A model generated the notes under the pieces. It was not told where the DNA came from. It did no database searches and saw nothing but the letters and a program-made list of their open reading frames with translations. A stretch of 13,381 nucleotides of DNA from Gracilaria caudata. Taxonomy: Eukaryota; Rhodophyta; Florideophyceae; Gracilariales; Gracilariaceae. Position numbers and translations under genes: made by a program. The stretch is from assembly GCA_030374735.1 (NCBI GenBank), contig JASCIV010000710.1, positions 1-13,381 of the forward strand, in the 5' to 3' direction. Position 1 is the first letter of the stretch. Every line of letters begins with the position of its first letter. Shown piece after piece: positions 1 to 7,274 of the stretch.

Positions 1-533
1 GACGAGCGCGCCGGGAGCGGCACGACTGCTGAGCGGCGCTTTGTTTGGTTTTGCTGCACCGCTGCGCGGCGCGCGAACGGCGAACAAAAGGTCGCTTCTC
101 CGCTTCGGCGCGCTGGCCGCCGCGATTGGCGGCTCTTTTTTTTTTTTTCGGCCGAATTTTGGCGATTTTCGCGGCGTTTTTTGGGCGGTGCTTTTGTCCA
201 ATGGCTGCGCATTGCGTGTGCGCGCAAGCGATCGATTGTGCGGTGGAGGGGGAGGGGGGGAGGTGGGGGGGCCGGCAGGTGCGGAACGGCGCTGCCGCTC
301 CGCTCCGATGGCGCGCGGGCGCGGCGGACGGACAGCGGACGGACGGCACCGCGGGCAACGGCGACGGCGGCGGCGGCGAAGGCGGCGGCGGCGAAGGCGG
401 CGGCGCGGAGAGCAATGAGACGGCGTGGGCGCGGAGCGGCGTCGATCACGGCGAGAGCAAAGTCCACAGCGCGAAGTGGCAGCACACGCCACCGGCGCGC
501 TGCTCGCCGCGAAGAGCTGTCAAAGCCCGCCAT
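1..533 (-). CDS. Doubtful partial open frame running off the left edge
   Basis: Reading leftward from an ATG at 531-533, I find no stop codon down to base 3, about 177 codons, so the frame is open at the window edge. The predicted product begins MAGFDSSSRRAARRW, then has an Ala-rich section with FAAAA repeats encoded by a 15-bp GGC-rich tandem repeat, a Pro run, and a basic Lys/Arg tail. No domain is recognisable. The plus strand is equally open here because GC-rich DNA contains few stop codons, so openness is weak evidence. A minus-strand copy of an 18-mer also found upstream of the aminotransferase gene lies at 779-796, and a TATA-like GTATATAAAG lies at 1001-1010 on the same strand; both are far from this ATG. 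It could equally be non-coding GC-rich spacer. Confidence 0.15.
   Translation of the reverse strand, partial: MAGFDSSSRRAARRWRVLPLRAVDFALAVIDAAPRPRRLIALRAAAFAAAAFAAAAVAVARGAVRPLSVRRARAPSERSGSAVPHLPAPPPPPLPLHRTIDRLRAHAMRSHWTKAPPKKRRENRQNSAEKKKKSRQSRRPARRSGEATFCSPFARRAAVQQNQTKRRSAVVPLPARS
134..149. repeat. Poly-T tract and flanking T-rich patch
   Basis: A run of about thirteen T follows CTC at 134-148 inside otherwise GC-rich DNA. Similar T runs occur inside both introns of the glycoside hydrolase gene and at 4072-4087 just upstream of the aminotransferase start. Here no intron can be supported around it. Confidence 0.6.
241..271 (+). repeat. G-run tract with quadruplex potential
   Basis: Successive G runs (five, seven and seven or more G) separated by A or AGGT lie on the plus strand. 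They can be divided into four runs of at least three G, the minimal pattern for an intramolecular G-quadruplex. Formation is inference only. Confidence 0.5.
366..407 (+). repeat. 15-bp tandem repeat, GGC-rich
   Basis: The unit GGCGGCGGCGGCGAA occurs twice exactly (366-380 and 381-395), followed by a partial third copy. Read on the minus strand it encodes Phe followed by four Ala per unit. It behaves like a GC-rich minisatellite and is a likely site of length variation. Confidence 0.85.
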
Positions 534-1071
534 CACATGGTGAAACAAAAGCGCAAAGCGTCCGCACCAACAAAAACGTGTACAACTCGCGCATCTTCCG
601 CAGCACGCCGCGCTGGCGCGAAGCAGCACTGCGCCGCTTTGCGCGCGCGCGCACGCGTGCGACCGCCGCGCGCTCTCGCAAACCAAAACCGGCCCCAACT
701 TGGGCGACACCCGCAGGGTGTGTGTGCGCGCGCGCGGCAGCGCGCGGCAGCGCAGGCGCTTTGCGCACCAGGCGAAACAGTACCTTCGTAGCAGTATGCC
801 ATGGCGGCTGCGCTTCCGCGCGACGCGGCAGGCGCGCGGCAGGCGCGCCCATGCGCCACTTACAGCGCGCGCAGCGCTGCGTCGCTCGTCCGTCTCGCGC
901 CAGCCGCCGTGTCGCGCCACACGCGCGCAACACGTCATCGCGCGCTCAACAGCGCTGTGGTTGTGTCCGCCACGCTCAGCCACTCGCCGTCGCCCCTTCA
1001 CTTTATATACACATAAGCGACAGCTGTTCGCCAGCAGCCAAATAACATTAGATACACCAGCACGCCCGTCA
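534..1071. other. GC-rich spacer left of RAD52, no supported gene
   Basis: No convincing gene is visible. The stretch holds alternating purine-pyrimidine DNA (GCGCGC runs around 641-660 and 725-737), two short perfect tandem pairs (10-bp unit at 731-750 and 11-bp unit at 827-848), and the 18-mer AGTACCTTCGTAGCAGTA at 779-796, which recurs with one mismatch upstream of the aminotransferase gene. A TATA-like GTATATAAAG on the minus strand at 1001-1010 lies some 60 bp downstream of the RAD52 stop. It could mark a promoter for a gene further left or be part of the RAD52 3' end. The open frames in this area have low-complexity Arg/Ala composition expected from GC-rich non-coding DNA. Confidence 0.6.
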
Positions 1072-2418
1072 TCATTCAAACTCCGACATTGCTATCAGCG
1101 CGTCAATGTCCGACTGTTTCATGCCCGCGCCGCCGTTAGTCTGCAGAGAAATAGCCTGCGCATTAACGTTGTCCACTCCAATAGTCACGCCCAGATTAAT
1201 CGACGCGTTCTGCGCGCCGCTTCCGCTGGGGGGCCGTGACGCGCTCACGCCGCCATACTGTTGCTTCGCCGCCGCAAACGCGCCCTCCACGTTCATGTTC
1301 GACGCCGGCACGCCCACAGCCTGACCCACTCTGCCTGACGACGTCGACGACACCCCATTACTCGCCTGCAACCGTCCAGCCATTCGCGCATCCACCATCG
1401 CCGCACTGAACGCATTCGCGCCCCCATTCGCGTGGTGTGAGCCCGCAAAGCTGCCCGGCACCACGTTCAACTGCGCCATGTTGTTCATGGACGCCCTCGC
1501 TCGCTGTTGTTGCTTCTGTATTGTAGCCAGCGCCTCTGACACCCTGCTCGCCTCCTGATTCGCGCGCACTCGCTGCATCTTGTTCTGCAACATCGCCTGC
1601 GCCTGCGCCTGCGCCGCATCGCGACCGCCCGACGGCGGCACCGCGTTTGAAAACGTCTTCTCGAGTAGGTTTGCACTCTTTGCGCGATCGCCCATTGCAT
1701 TTGCCATCTGCGCCTTTCTATTGTACACACCGGCCGTAGCCGGCGATTGCGGCTGTTGCTTCGGCGAGAAGCGCGGCTGATTGGTGGTCGCAAGTGCCCT
1801 TGAGCCACCATCATTCGCGCCAACACTCGCGCGTTGCGCCGGTCGATTCATGTCCCTCACATGTTGTCGATCATACAACGACAAGCCCAGTCGCAACCCA
1901 AAGTTCTTCAGCGCGCGCTTGGTAGCATCCGTCACAGCTTCCTTCTCCGCCTTGAGAATCGCATCGCCCTTTGAGCGCATATTCTCGGCCACGCCGCCGC
2001 CACGATCCTCCCGCTGACAGCCGTCGCGCAGCGTGATGCGCACGGTAGCAGTGACGCACACACTGAAACGACCCCTCACCTCCTCCAGATAGCGTTGGTC
2101 CAGCTGGAGAATCTCTGACGACCAGCCATTGAAGCCAAAGATTTGGTTGGCCTCGTGGATGGCTTTCCAGCCCTCCAGGTACGTGATGGGCGCGCCGCCC
2201 GGCCCCGGACGCTGCATGGTGTCGCTGCGCGTGAGGCCCGAGTTGAGTCGCTGTCGAATGGTGCGACTCTCATCGTCGGAAAACGGCGCGTTGCCGAATG
2301 TACACGCGGCCTTGCGCTTGTTGCGCAGCGGCAGCGGCGGTTTACACTCCACGTCCTCGCTCTTGACCACAAAGTCGGAGGTGCGCGGCGCAATATCAGT
2401 AAGCGCAAAGTCGTTCAT
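1072..2418 (-). CDS. RAD52: RAD52 recombination mediator / single-strand annealing protein
   Basis: RAD52-family proteins form rings that bind single-stranded DNA, anneal complementary strands and help load RAD51 during double-strand break repair in the nucleus. The 448-residue product has the family core at about residues 41-191: the acidic lead-in FSDDE, YLEGWKAIHEANQIFGFNGW (80-99), then RFSVCVTATVRITLRDG, and the KEAVTDATKRALKNFG block (about 159-174) that carries the basic DNA-contact residues; the last basic residue of the human KRALR signature is Lys here. Residues 195-448 are a low-complexity Gln/Ala/Ser/Asn-rich tail without detectable domain, as usual for the C-terminal half of RAD52 proteins, ending in the acidic DIDALIAMSEFE. 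The tail has three FxxA motifs (256, 337, 381) that might bind RAD51. A single exon starts at the ATG at 2416-2418, the first in frame before the core. Upstream lies the aminotransferase gene in the same direction, 348 bp away. Overall length matches animal and fungal RAD52. Confidence 0.94.
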   Translation of the reverse strand: MNDFALTDIAPRTSDFVVKSEDVECKPPLPLRNKRKAACTFGNAPFSDDESRTIRQRLNSGLTRSDTMQRPGPGGAPITYLEGWKAIHEANQIFGFNGWSSEILQLDQRYLEEVRGRFSVCVTATVRITLRDGCQREDRGGGVAENMRSKGDAILKAEKEAVTDATKRALKNFGLRLGLSLYDRQHVRDMNRPAQRASVGANDGGSRALATTNQPRFSPKQQPQSPATAGVYNRKAQMANAMGDRAKSANLLEKTFSNAVPPSGGRDAAQAQAQAMLQNKMQRVRANQEASRVSEALATIQKQQQRARASMNNMAQLNVVPGSFAGSHHANGGANAFSAAMVDARMAGRLQASNGVSSTSSGRVGQAVGVPASNMNVEGAFAAAKQQYGGVSASRPPSGSGAQNASINLGVTIGVDNVNAQAISLQTNGGAGMKQSDIDALIAMSEFE

Positions 2419-2766
2419 GATGGCACACTGTTACACACAGACGCAGGCAACACGCGGCGTGGCGAGCGGAACGGGCACGCCTGAAACAGATAGGGGGGGG
2501 AGGGGGGGGAAGGGGAGGAGGAGGCGGCGGGAGAAGGTGGGGGAGAGAGGAGCAGCAGGTAGTAGACACGCACACAACACGGCGGCGCGACAGCACCACA
2601 ACAAGCACAGCGCAAAGGCGAACGGCAACGCCACACGACGCAGGCGGCGCGCGGCAGCAGCAGCAGCACAAAAACAAAACAAACACGCACCACGTGCGCA
2701 ACAATGCATCACGCAAAAAGAAGGCACCGCACGTGGCGCGCACGCGCGCGCGGGTGTTTATACAGC
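2419..2766 (-). promoter_or_regulatory. RAD52 upstream region: TATA box, two CACGTG boxes, possible 5' UTR intron end
   Basis: All positions are read on the minus strand. A TATAAA lies at 2757-2762, only five bases from the aminotransferase stop codon, which would give a leader of about 300 nt. Two CACGTG boxes lie at 2691-2696 and 2730-2735. A long polypyrimidine tract (about 2491-2551) is followed by CTGTTTCAG ending at 2481, a good 3' splice-site shape, so part of the leader may be removed as an intron; no single donor stands out. The complementary purine strand has runs of eight and eight G and could form a G-quadruplex or triplex. Small minus-strand open frames here are Cys/Leu/Ala-rich, lack homology, and are not annotated as genes. 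Confidence 0.4.
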
Positions 2767-4053
2767 CTACGGCGCCACGCCATTCGACGTGAGCTGCGCA
2801 TACGCCCACTCGATCCACGCCATGAGCGCGCTCACATCCGCCGCCTCCACCGTCGCTCCGCACCAGATGCGCAGCCCCGGCGGCGCGTCGCGGTACGAGT
2901 TGATATCGAACGCCACGCGCTCGTCGGCCAGCATGGCCTCCATCTGCTTCACCTGCTCCTTCGCCACGTCCAGTGTGAGACACACCGACGTGTTGGAGCG
3001 ATACGCCTCCTCCTTCGCCAAAAAGTGCGCCCATGCATTGCGCTGCACAAACTGCTCAATCACGGCCAGGTTGTTCTTCGAACGCTCGATGAGCACAGAC
3101 AGCCCTCCAATCTTCTCACACCACTTGAGCGCATCCAAGTAGTCCTCCACACACATCATGGACACGGTGTTGATCACGTTTCCCTTGAACAACGCCTCGT
3201 CGATCTTGCCCTTCTTCGTCATGCGAAAGATCTTTGGCAGCGGTCGCGGCGGCACATACGTCTCCAATCGCTCCACGGCGCGCGGCGACAGCACCAACAT
3301 GCCGTGCGCAGCCTCGCCGCCCAACACCTTCTGCCACGAGTACGTGAGCACGTCCACCTTTTCCCACGGCACCTCCATGGCAAACACGGCGGACGTGGCG
3401 TCACAAATGCTCAGTCCCGTGCGATCGTCGGCGATAAAGTGCAAACCGTCCGGCACACGAACGCCAGAAGTAGTGCCGTTGAACGTGAACACCACGTCAT
3501 GATCCTTGTGCACGCCAGACAGATCCGGCAGCAAGCCGTACTCATCGACGGTGAACTTGGTGACGTTCTCCAACGCCAGATGCGACACAGCGTCCGTCAA
3601 CCAGCCCTTTCCAAAACTCTCCCAGTAACAAACATCCACCGGCTTGGCACCCAGCATACTCCACATACACATCTCCACCGCGCCCGTGTCACTGGCCGGC
3701 ACAATGGCCACGCGATACTCATCCGGGATGTTGAGGATGTGCTTGGTTCGCGTAATAGCCTCCAACAGCTTTGCCTTGCCCAGCTTGCTGCGATGCGATC
3801 GGCCCAACGGCGCGTCGCCCAGCGCAGTCTGCAGCTGATATCCCGGACGCTTCTTGCACGGGCCGGACGAGAAGCACGGCGACTGCGGCTTGGTGGCGGG
3901 CTTGGACGTGGTGATCACCATGTTGAACGCAGCGCGCTTCGAAACGCGTGTCGACGACGACGATACGCAACGTGCGCGCGCTATAAACGCGCCGCCTTCA
4001 CGCCGACGCGACGGCACGAACGACGACACAAACGTGAGCGCGGCCGCGTCCAT
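2767..4053 (-). CDS. Phosphoserine aminotransferase, alphaproteobacterial/Methanosarcina type, with N-terminal presequence
   Basis: This PLP enzyme converts 3-phosphohydroxypyruvate and glutamate to phosphoserine and 2-oxoglutarate, the second step of serine synthesis. The 428-residue product matches the alphaproteobacterial/Methanosarcina-type family from about residue 45 on: FSSGPCKKRPG (61-71), GRSHRSKLGKAKLLEAI, IVPASDTGAVEM (117-128), FNGTTSGVRVP, the PLP site SWQKVLGGEAAHGM with Lys242, and a C-terminal SYRDAPPGLRIW. Family members in bacteria begin at a position equivalent to Met45 (MVITTSKPATKP). Residues 1-44 are an added extension rich in Ala, Ser, Arg and Val with almost no acid and a Phe at position 8, typical of a plastid or mitochondrial transit peptide. 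I use the ATG at 4051-4053, which gives this extension; the frame continues upstream but has no further ATG. The ATG at 3919-3921 could yield a cytosolic form. Single exon, divergent from the GH113-like gene. Confidence 0.93.
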   Translation of the reverse strand: MDAAALTFVSSFVPSRRREGGAFIARARCVSSSSTRVSKRAAFNMVITTSKPATKPQSPCFSSGPCKKRPGYQLQTALGDAPLGRSHRSKLGKAKLLEAITRTKHILNIPDEYRVAIVPASDTGAVEMCMWSMLGAKPVDVCYWESFGKGWLTDAVSHLALENVTKFTVDEYGLLPDLSGVHKDHDVVFTFNGTTSGVRVPDGLHFIADDRTGLSICDATSAVFAMEVPWEKVDVLTYSWQKVLGGEAAHGMLVLSPRAVERLETYVPPRPLPKIFRMTKKGKIDEALFKGNVINTVSMMCVEDYLDALKWCEKIGGLSVLIERSKNNLAVIEQFVQRNAWAHFLAKEEAYRSNTSVCLTLDVAKEQVKQMEAMLADERVAFDINSYRDAPPGLRIWCGATVEAADVSALMAWIEWAYAQLTSNGVAP

Positions 4054-4131
4054 TTTGCCACGCGCGCCTATTTTTCTCTTTTTTTTTCCGCGGGCGTGAT
4101 TGGAGAGCGCTTCTGCGGGGCGGGCGGAGCG

Positions 4132-4149
4132 AGTACCTTCGTAGTAGTA
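4132..4149 (-). promoter_or_regulatory. 18-bp motif shared with 779-796
   Basis: AGTACCTTCGTAGTAGTA on the plus strand lies about 80-95 bp upstream of the aminotransferase ATG and matches 17 of 18 bases of 779-796, same orientation. Its placement suggests a core or proximal promoter element, but two copies are too few to be sure. Confidence 0.3.
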
Positions 4150-4803
4150 GTAGAGGCGGCAGCGGCAAAACGCGTTTGTGTGCTTTGTGTGCTGAGCAAA
4201 GAGCAGTGCGTGCACACCAGCGCCCCCCCCACCGCCGTCACCGCAGCGCGCAACCGTCTCGCGAAAACGCGCCACAGGCTATGCGCACAGCACCGCATCG
4301 CGCATCCGCGCGAGCTCAACAAGCGGCTGGCGCCCGCACAGCTGTCGGCCGATGACAGTCGTCCACGCGGGCGGCGGAAACGCGCGACCGTTGAGATATT
4401 CCGCGCGCGCCGCGCGCAGCCAATCAGCGCGCCACGCAGCATTTGTGCGCGCGATGTCCGCGATGGTCTCCTTCCGCGCGCTGTACACGCGCACCACGTG
4501 TGCGCGCCACACACGTGGTACACACGTGGACGTGTGTTTGTCGCGCACGCAGCATGTGCATGCGCGCCTCACGGCGCGTGGCGTGTGCGCGGCGTGTGCG
4601 GCGACGTCATTCCCGGGGGTTGTTGTCGACGCGCTAACGTGGCGCGTGCAGTGCGCGCGTCGGTGGGGGGCGTTCTGTTTTTGGGCGCGCTCAAGAAATG
4701 GTGACGGCGTGCCGCCACGTGGGTTGGTTCACCGAGTTTGCGTGGTGCCACCAGCTCGCCGTTTATGGCCGCCTCGCACATGTTGTGCTTGTATGTAAAC
4801 TTT

Positions 4804-4812
4804 TATATAAAA
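4804..4812 (+). promoter_or_regulatory. TATA box of the GH113-like gene
   Basis: TATATAAAA lies 78 bp before the chosen ATG at 4890. With transcription starting about 30 bp downstream, the 5' leader would be about 50 nt and the in-frame upstream ATG at about 4698 would be excluded, which supports the chosen start. Confidence 0.65.
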
Positions 4813-4889
4813 AGCGCGCGGCTGAATCGCAACGCCGACCTTGCTCTGCACTCTCGTCTGTGTGTGCGCTTGTTGTGCTGCTGTTCGTC

Positions 4890-6076
4890 ATGGCGTGTCG
4901 TTTCTTGCTTTCGCTGCTGTTGGCGTTCGCCGTGGCGGTGGTGGCCGTGTTCTCGGACTCGGAGAAGATCAAGGGCATGGCGTTTTCGACAGGCCATGAT
5001 ACCTGGGGCTATCGGCAGTGGTATGCGCATCAGTCGCTGTCGCAGTTGCTGGCCACCGGCGCTAATTATGTGCAGATTTCGGTGTACACCAAGATGCGCA
5101 ATCGCTTCGCGCTCGACGCGGAGCAGCAGACCGATGACGAATCGATTCGCTACATCATCCGCACCGTCAGGGCCAGAAACGCAAAGGTGTTCCTGAAACC
5201 GGTGGTGGAAATCGCCGGCCACACGTGGAGAGGTTTTCTGGAGGGACGCCCCATTTGGTTCCGCAAGGTGTACCGCCCGTTCATCACGCACATGGCGCAA
5301 ATCGCGCAGGAGGAGGGCGTGGAGCTGTTTGCGCTGGGCAGCGAGTACAGAGACGCCGAGAAGCAGGTGAAGGAGTGGCACAAAACCATCGACGCCGTGA
5401 AGGAGGTGTACACGGGACGACTCACGTACATTGCGAATCATGACTCGTACCGCGGCATCCACTTCTGGCACCGCATGGACTACATCTCCATCTCGGCGTA
5501 CTTCAGACTGGTGGACGGCGAGGGCGCGCGCGGCCCGTCGCCGGACATGAACGAGACCAAGGCCAAGTGGCAGTCCATCTCGGACGACATTCTCAGCTGG
5601 CGCGTGTGGAGAAACTTCACGCACAAGCAGGTACTTGTGGCCGAAGTGGGCGCGCAGAGCAAAGGTGAGTCAGCGGCAGCGCGCCGCCGCGTCTTTTTTT
5701 TCGTAGCTGACTGCCGCGCATCGCAACGTACTCACAGCTAGGTTTTCTGTTTACAGGCGATGGAATCGTGTATCGAGTACCGTGGGATTGGAATATAGCC
5801 GCGCCAGTGGACTTCTACGAGCAGGTAACGTTTACCCGTCCCTTTTCTGCTTTTTTTTTTTTTTTCTAACCAATCGCTCGTCTGTCCCCTCCACAGGAGA
5901 AGATGTACGAGGGCATCTGCGCCGCGTTCATGGAGCGCGACTGGATCGCCGGCATCGTGTTCTGGAACTGGGAGCTGCAACCGCACGCCGGCACCTACCA
6001 ACCGGGAATCGCCGGCTACACGCCGCAGAACAAGCCCGCGCTGCAGGTCATGCGCCGCTATTTTTCGTCCACATAG
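4890..6076 (+). CDS. Secreted GH113-like glycoside hydrolase (three exons)
   Basis: Exons are 4890-5664, 5757-5824 and 5897-6076, giving 340 residues with correct GT-AG borders and phase. Residues 1-20 (MACRFLLSLLLAFAVAVVAV) form a signal peptide, so the product is secreted or enters the secretory pathway. The rest has the TIM-barrel pattern of GH113 (beta-mannanase family): KIKGMAF followed by a GANYVQISVY strand, KVFLKPVVEI (99-108), VELFALGSEY with Glu152 as likely acid/base, MDYISISAYF, VLVAEVGAQSKGDG with Glu252 as likely nucleophile, then IVFWNWE and the typical closing YTPQNKPALQVMRRYF. Two N-glycosylation sequons lie at 221 and 242. Mannan hydrolysis is inferred from the family; the substrate could differ. 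The start is set by the signal peptide and the TATA box 78 bp upstream. The family is mostly bacterial, but introns and signal peptide show a settled eukaryotic gene. Confidence 0.82.
5665..5756 (+). other. Intron 1 of the GH113-like gene (92 nt)
   Basis: The intron runs from GTGAGT to TTTACAG and splits a Gly codon in phase 1. Removing it joins AQSK to GDGIVYRVPWDW, as GH113 homologs require. A T8 run (5694-5701) precedes a CTGAC branch-like site at 5707-5711. Confidence 0.85.
5825..5896 (+). other. Intron 2 of the GH113-like gene (72 nt)
   Basis: The intron runs from GTAACG to CCACAG and lies between codons (phase 0), joining DFYEQ to EKMYEGICAAF. A run of about fifteen T (5851-5865) directly abuts a CTAAC branch-like site at 5866-5870, 26 nt before the acceptor. 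Confidence 0.85.
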
Positions 6077-6206
6077 CGCCGCTCCTTTTCGTGCTCATAG
6101 CGAACGCTGCCAGTGCAACTTGATGACAGTGCCGCTGCAACCTCTGTGTATACCCGCAACACCCCACGTAGACTTAACTAAATTTCATAGCAGTACGTTT
6201 CGTTGT

Positions 6207-7274
6207 TCACCTGTTGGAACGACTTATCTTCACGTCCGGGAGCCTGTCCGAGTGCCTCTTCGGAATAAAACTACGTTGCTCACTCTCACACGTATGCTCT
6301 GGCCCAATCATGTGTGGCAGTTTGTACATCACATGCGCCCTCAAGTTATGAAACGCTCTTCTCATCGCATCCTCTCCCACGTGGTGCGCAAACAAGAACC
6401 GCTCACAGAAGTCCTCCGTGAAGTTGTTCCCCATGTTTGCGTCGTGCATATACTCCGTCACGTACGACTGTTGTGCATCAATTCGCTCCTGGTCGTCAAA
6501 GATGCTCATATTCAACACCCAAGACCAATATCCAAAGTTCCATCCGAGCGTTACTTGCTCATCGAACGGTAACAACCTCCCCACTTGTTCACTCGAGAAC
6601 AGTTCGATCACATCCCGCGAAAACAACATAAAGTTCTCATCCGCTCGATTTCTACCCTCTCTACACCAGAACTTTCCCCAGAAGAACTGCTCCTTTGGAA
6701 CAGAACGCATCTCATACATCAGCTTATCAACGCACAAGAAACTATCATCGTCCACGCGCAAAAAATAGCGCAGCTTTGAAAACTCTCTCAAAGCCCAGTC
6801 AAACTGAAACAAAGCACGCCGTCCATACACATTATGTTCATTATCACCATATCCACTGGGCAAAGGTTGCAACATCAAGTCCTTCTGCACACGAGCCTCG
6901 CGCACAACATCTCTCCACACATTCTTCCCTTCAAACATCTCACCAATCTCTGCACCACCCCCGCCGCGATAAAACGGCGGCGCATCCGAAAAGAACCTAT
7001 ACTTCACCGATCCATCCTTTGGTAACCATCGTAACCAACTCTCTCTCGCCGCACGTCTCAACGCCGCGTTCCTTGGCGCAGAGCCGATCGCAATGAACAG
7101 CAAGACCTCCTGCTCATCCCGTCGCGCTGCGCGCAACCGCACGCCAACCGCCAGCAGCGCCAGCACGCACAGCGCCGTCGTCAACAGCAGCGCGCCGCGC
7201 GTGCGCGCGGAGAGCGTGCGCACGCGACGACGCACAGCATGTGGCAGAGCGCGCCAGCGCGACGGCTTTGTCAT
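6207..7274 (-). CDS. GT31-family beta-1,3-galactosyltransferase-like type II membrane protein
   Basis: Members of this family sit in the Golgi membrane and transfer galactose or N-acetylhexosamine from a UDP-sugar to glycans in beta-1,3 linkage. The 355-residue product has a short basic cytosolic tail, a membrane segment at about 27-45 (ALLLTTALCVLALLAVGV), then the catalytic domain from about 57: FIAIGSAPRNAALRRAARESW matches the family RxxxRxTW region, KYRFFSD follows, KDLM...YGRRALFQFDWAL matches the D-x-Y-x-NL-x-K region, and YFLRVDDDSF holds the DDD metal/UDP-sugar motif at 175-177. The later YxxGxGYxxS motif is replaced by ENFMLFSRDVIELF, and EQVTLG stands for EDVxxG. Sequons lie at 255 and 284. 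The frame is open upstream to a GTG at 7478, but the ATG at 7272-7274 is the first in frame and places the membrane segment correctly. It converges with the GH113-like gene across a 130-bp gap. Acceptor specificity is not readable. Confidence 0.85.
   Translation of the reverse strand: MTKPSRWRALPHAVRRRVRTLSARTRGALLLTTALCVLALLAVGVRLRAARRDEQEVLLFIAIGSAPRNAALRRAARESWLRWLPKDGSVKYRFFSDAPPFYRGGGGAEIGEMFEGKNVWRDVVREARVQKDLMLQPLPSGYGDNEHNVYGRRALFQFDWALREFSKLRYFLRVDDDSFLCVDKLMYEMRSVPKEQFFWGKFWCREGRNRADENFMLFSRDVIELFSSEQVGRLLPFDEQVTLGWNFGYWSWVLNMSIFDDQERIDAQQSYVTEYMHDANMGNNFTEDFCERFLFAHHVGEDAMRRAFHNLRAHVMYKLPHMIGPEHTCESEQRSFIPKRHSDRLPDVKISRSNR

Larger units (their letters stand above)
4054..4889. promoter_or_regulatory. 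Divergent promoter region between the aminotransferase and GH113-like genes
   Basis: No gene is supported in these 836 bases. On the aminotransferase side the minus strand has an A-rich leader (complement of 4072-4087) just before the ATG, a CCAAT box at 4099-4103, and the 18-mer AGTACCTTCGTAGTAGTA at 4132-4149 (written on plus). Towards the hydrolase there is a CCAAT at 4418-4422, four CACGTG boxes (4495-4500, 4512-4517, 4523-4528, 4716-4721) amid alternating CA/CG dinucleotides, and a TATA box at 4804-4812. Long open frames crossing it are Arg/Ala-rich products of GC bias. Confidence 0.6.

Noticed and set aside
45..791. Long plus-strand open frame of 248 codons
   Set aside because: It has no ATG start where it begins, Arg/Ala/Gly-rich low-complexity content, no domain, and other frames in this GC-rich DNA are equally open.
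4054..4275. N-terminal extension of the aminotransferase up to 4275
   Set aside because: It starts at GTG, crosses the A-rich leader and the promoter-like 18-mer, and the ATG at 4053 already gives a full transit-peptide-like start.
2129..4704. Very long plus-strand open frames opposite RAD52 and the aminotransferase
   Set aside because: They are antisense shadows of real genes caused by high third-position GC; products are His/Arg-rich without homology.
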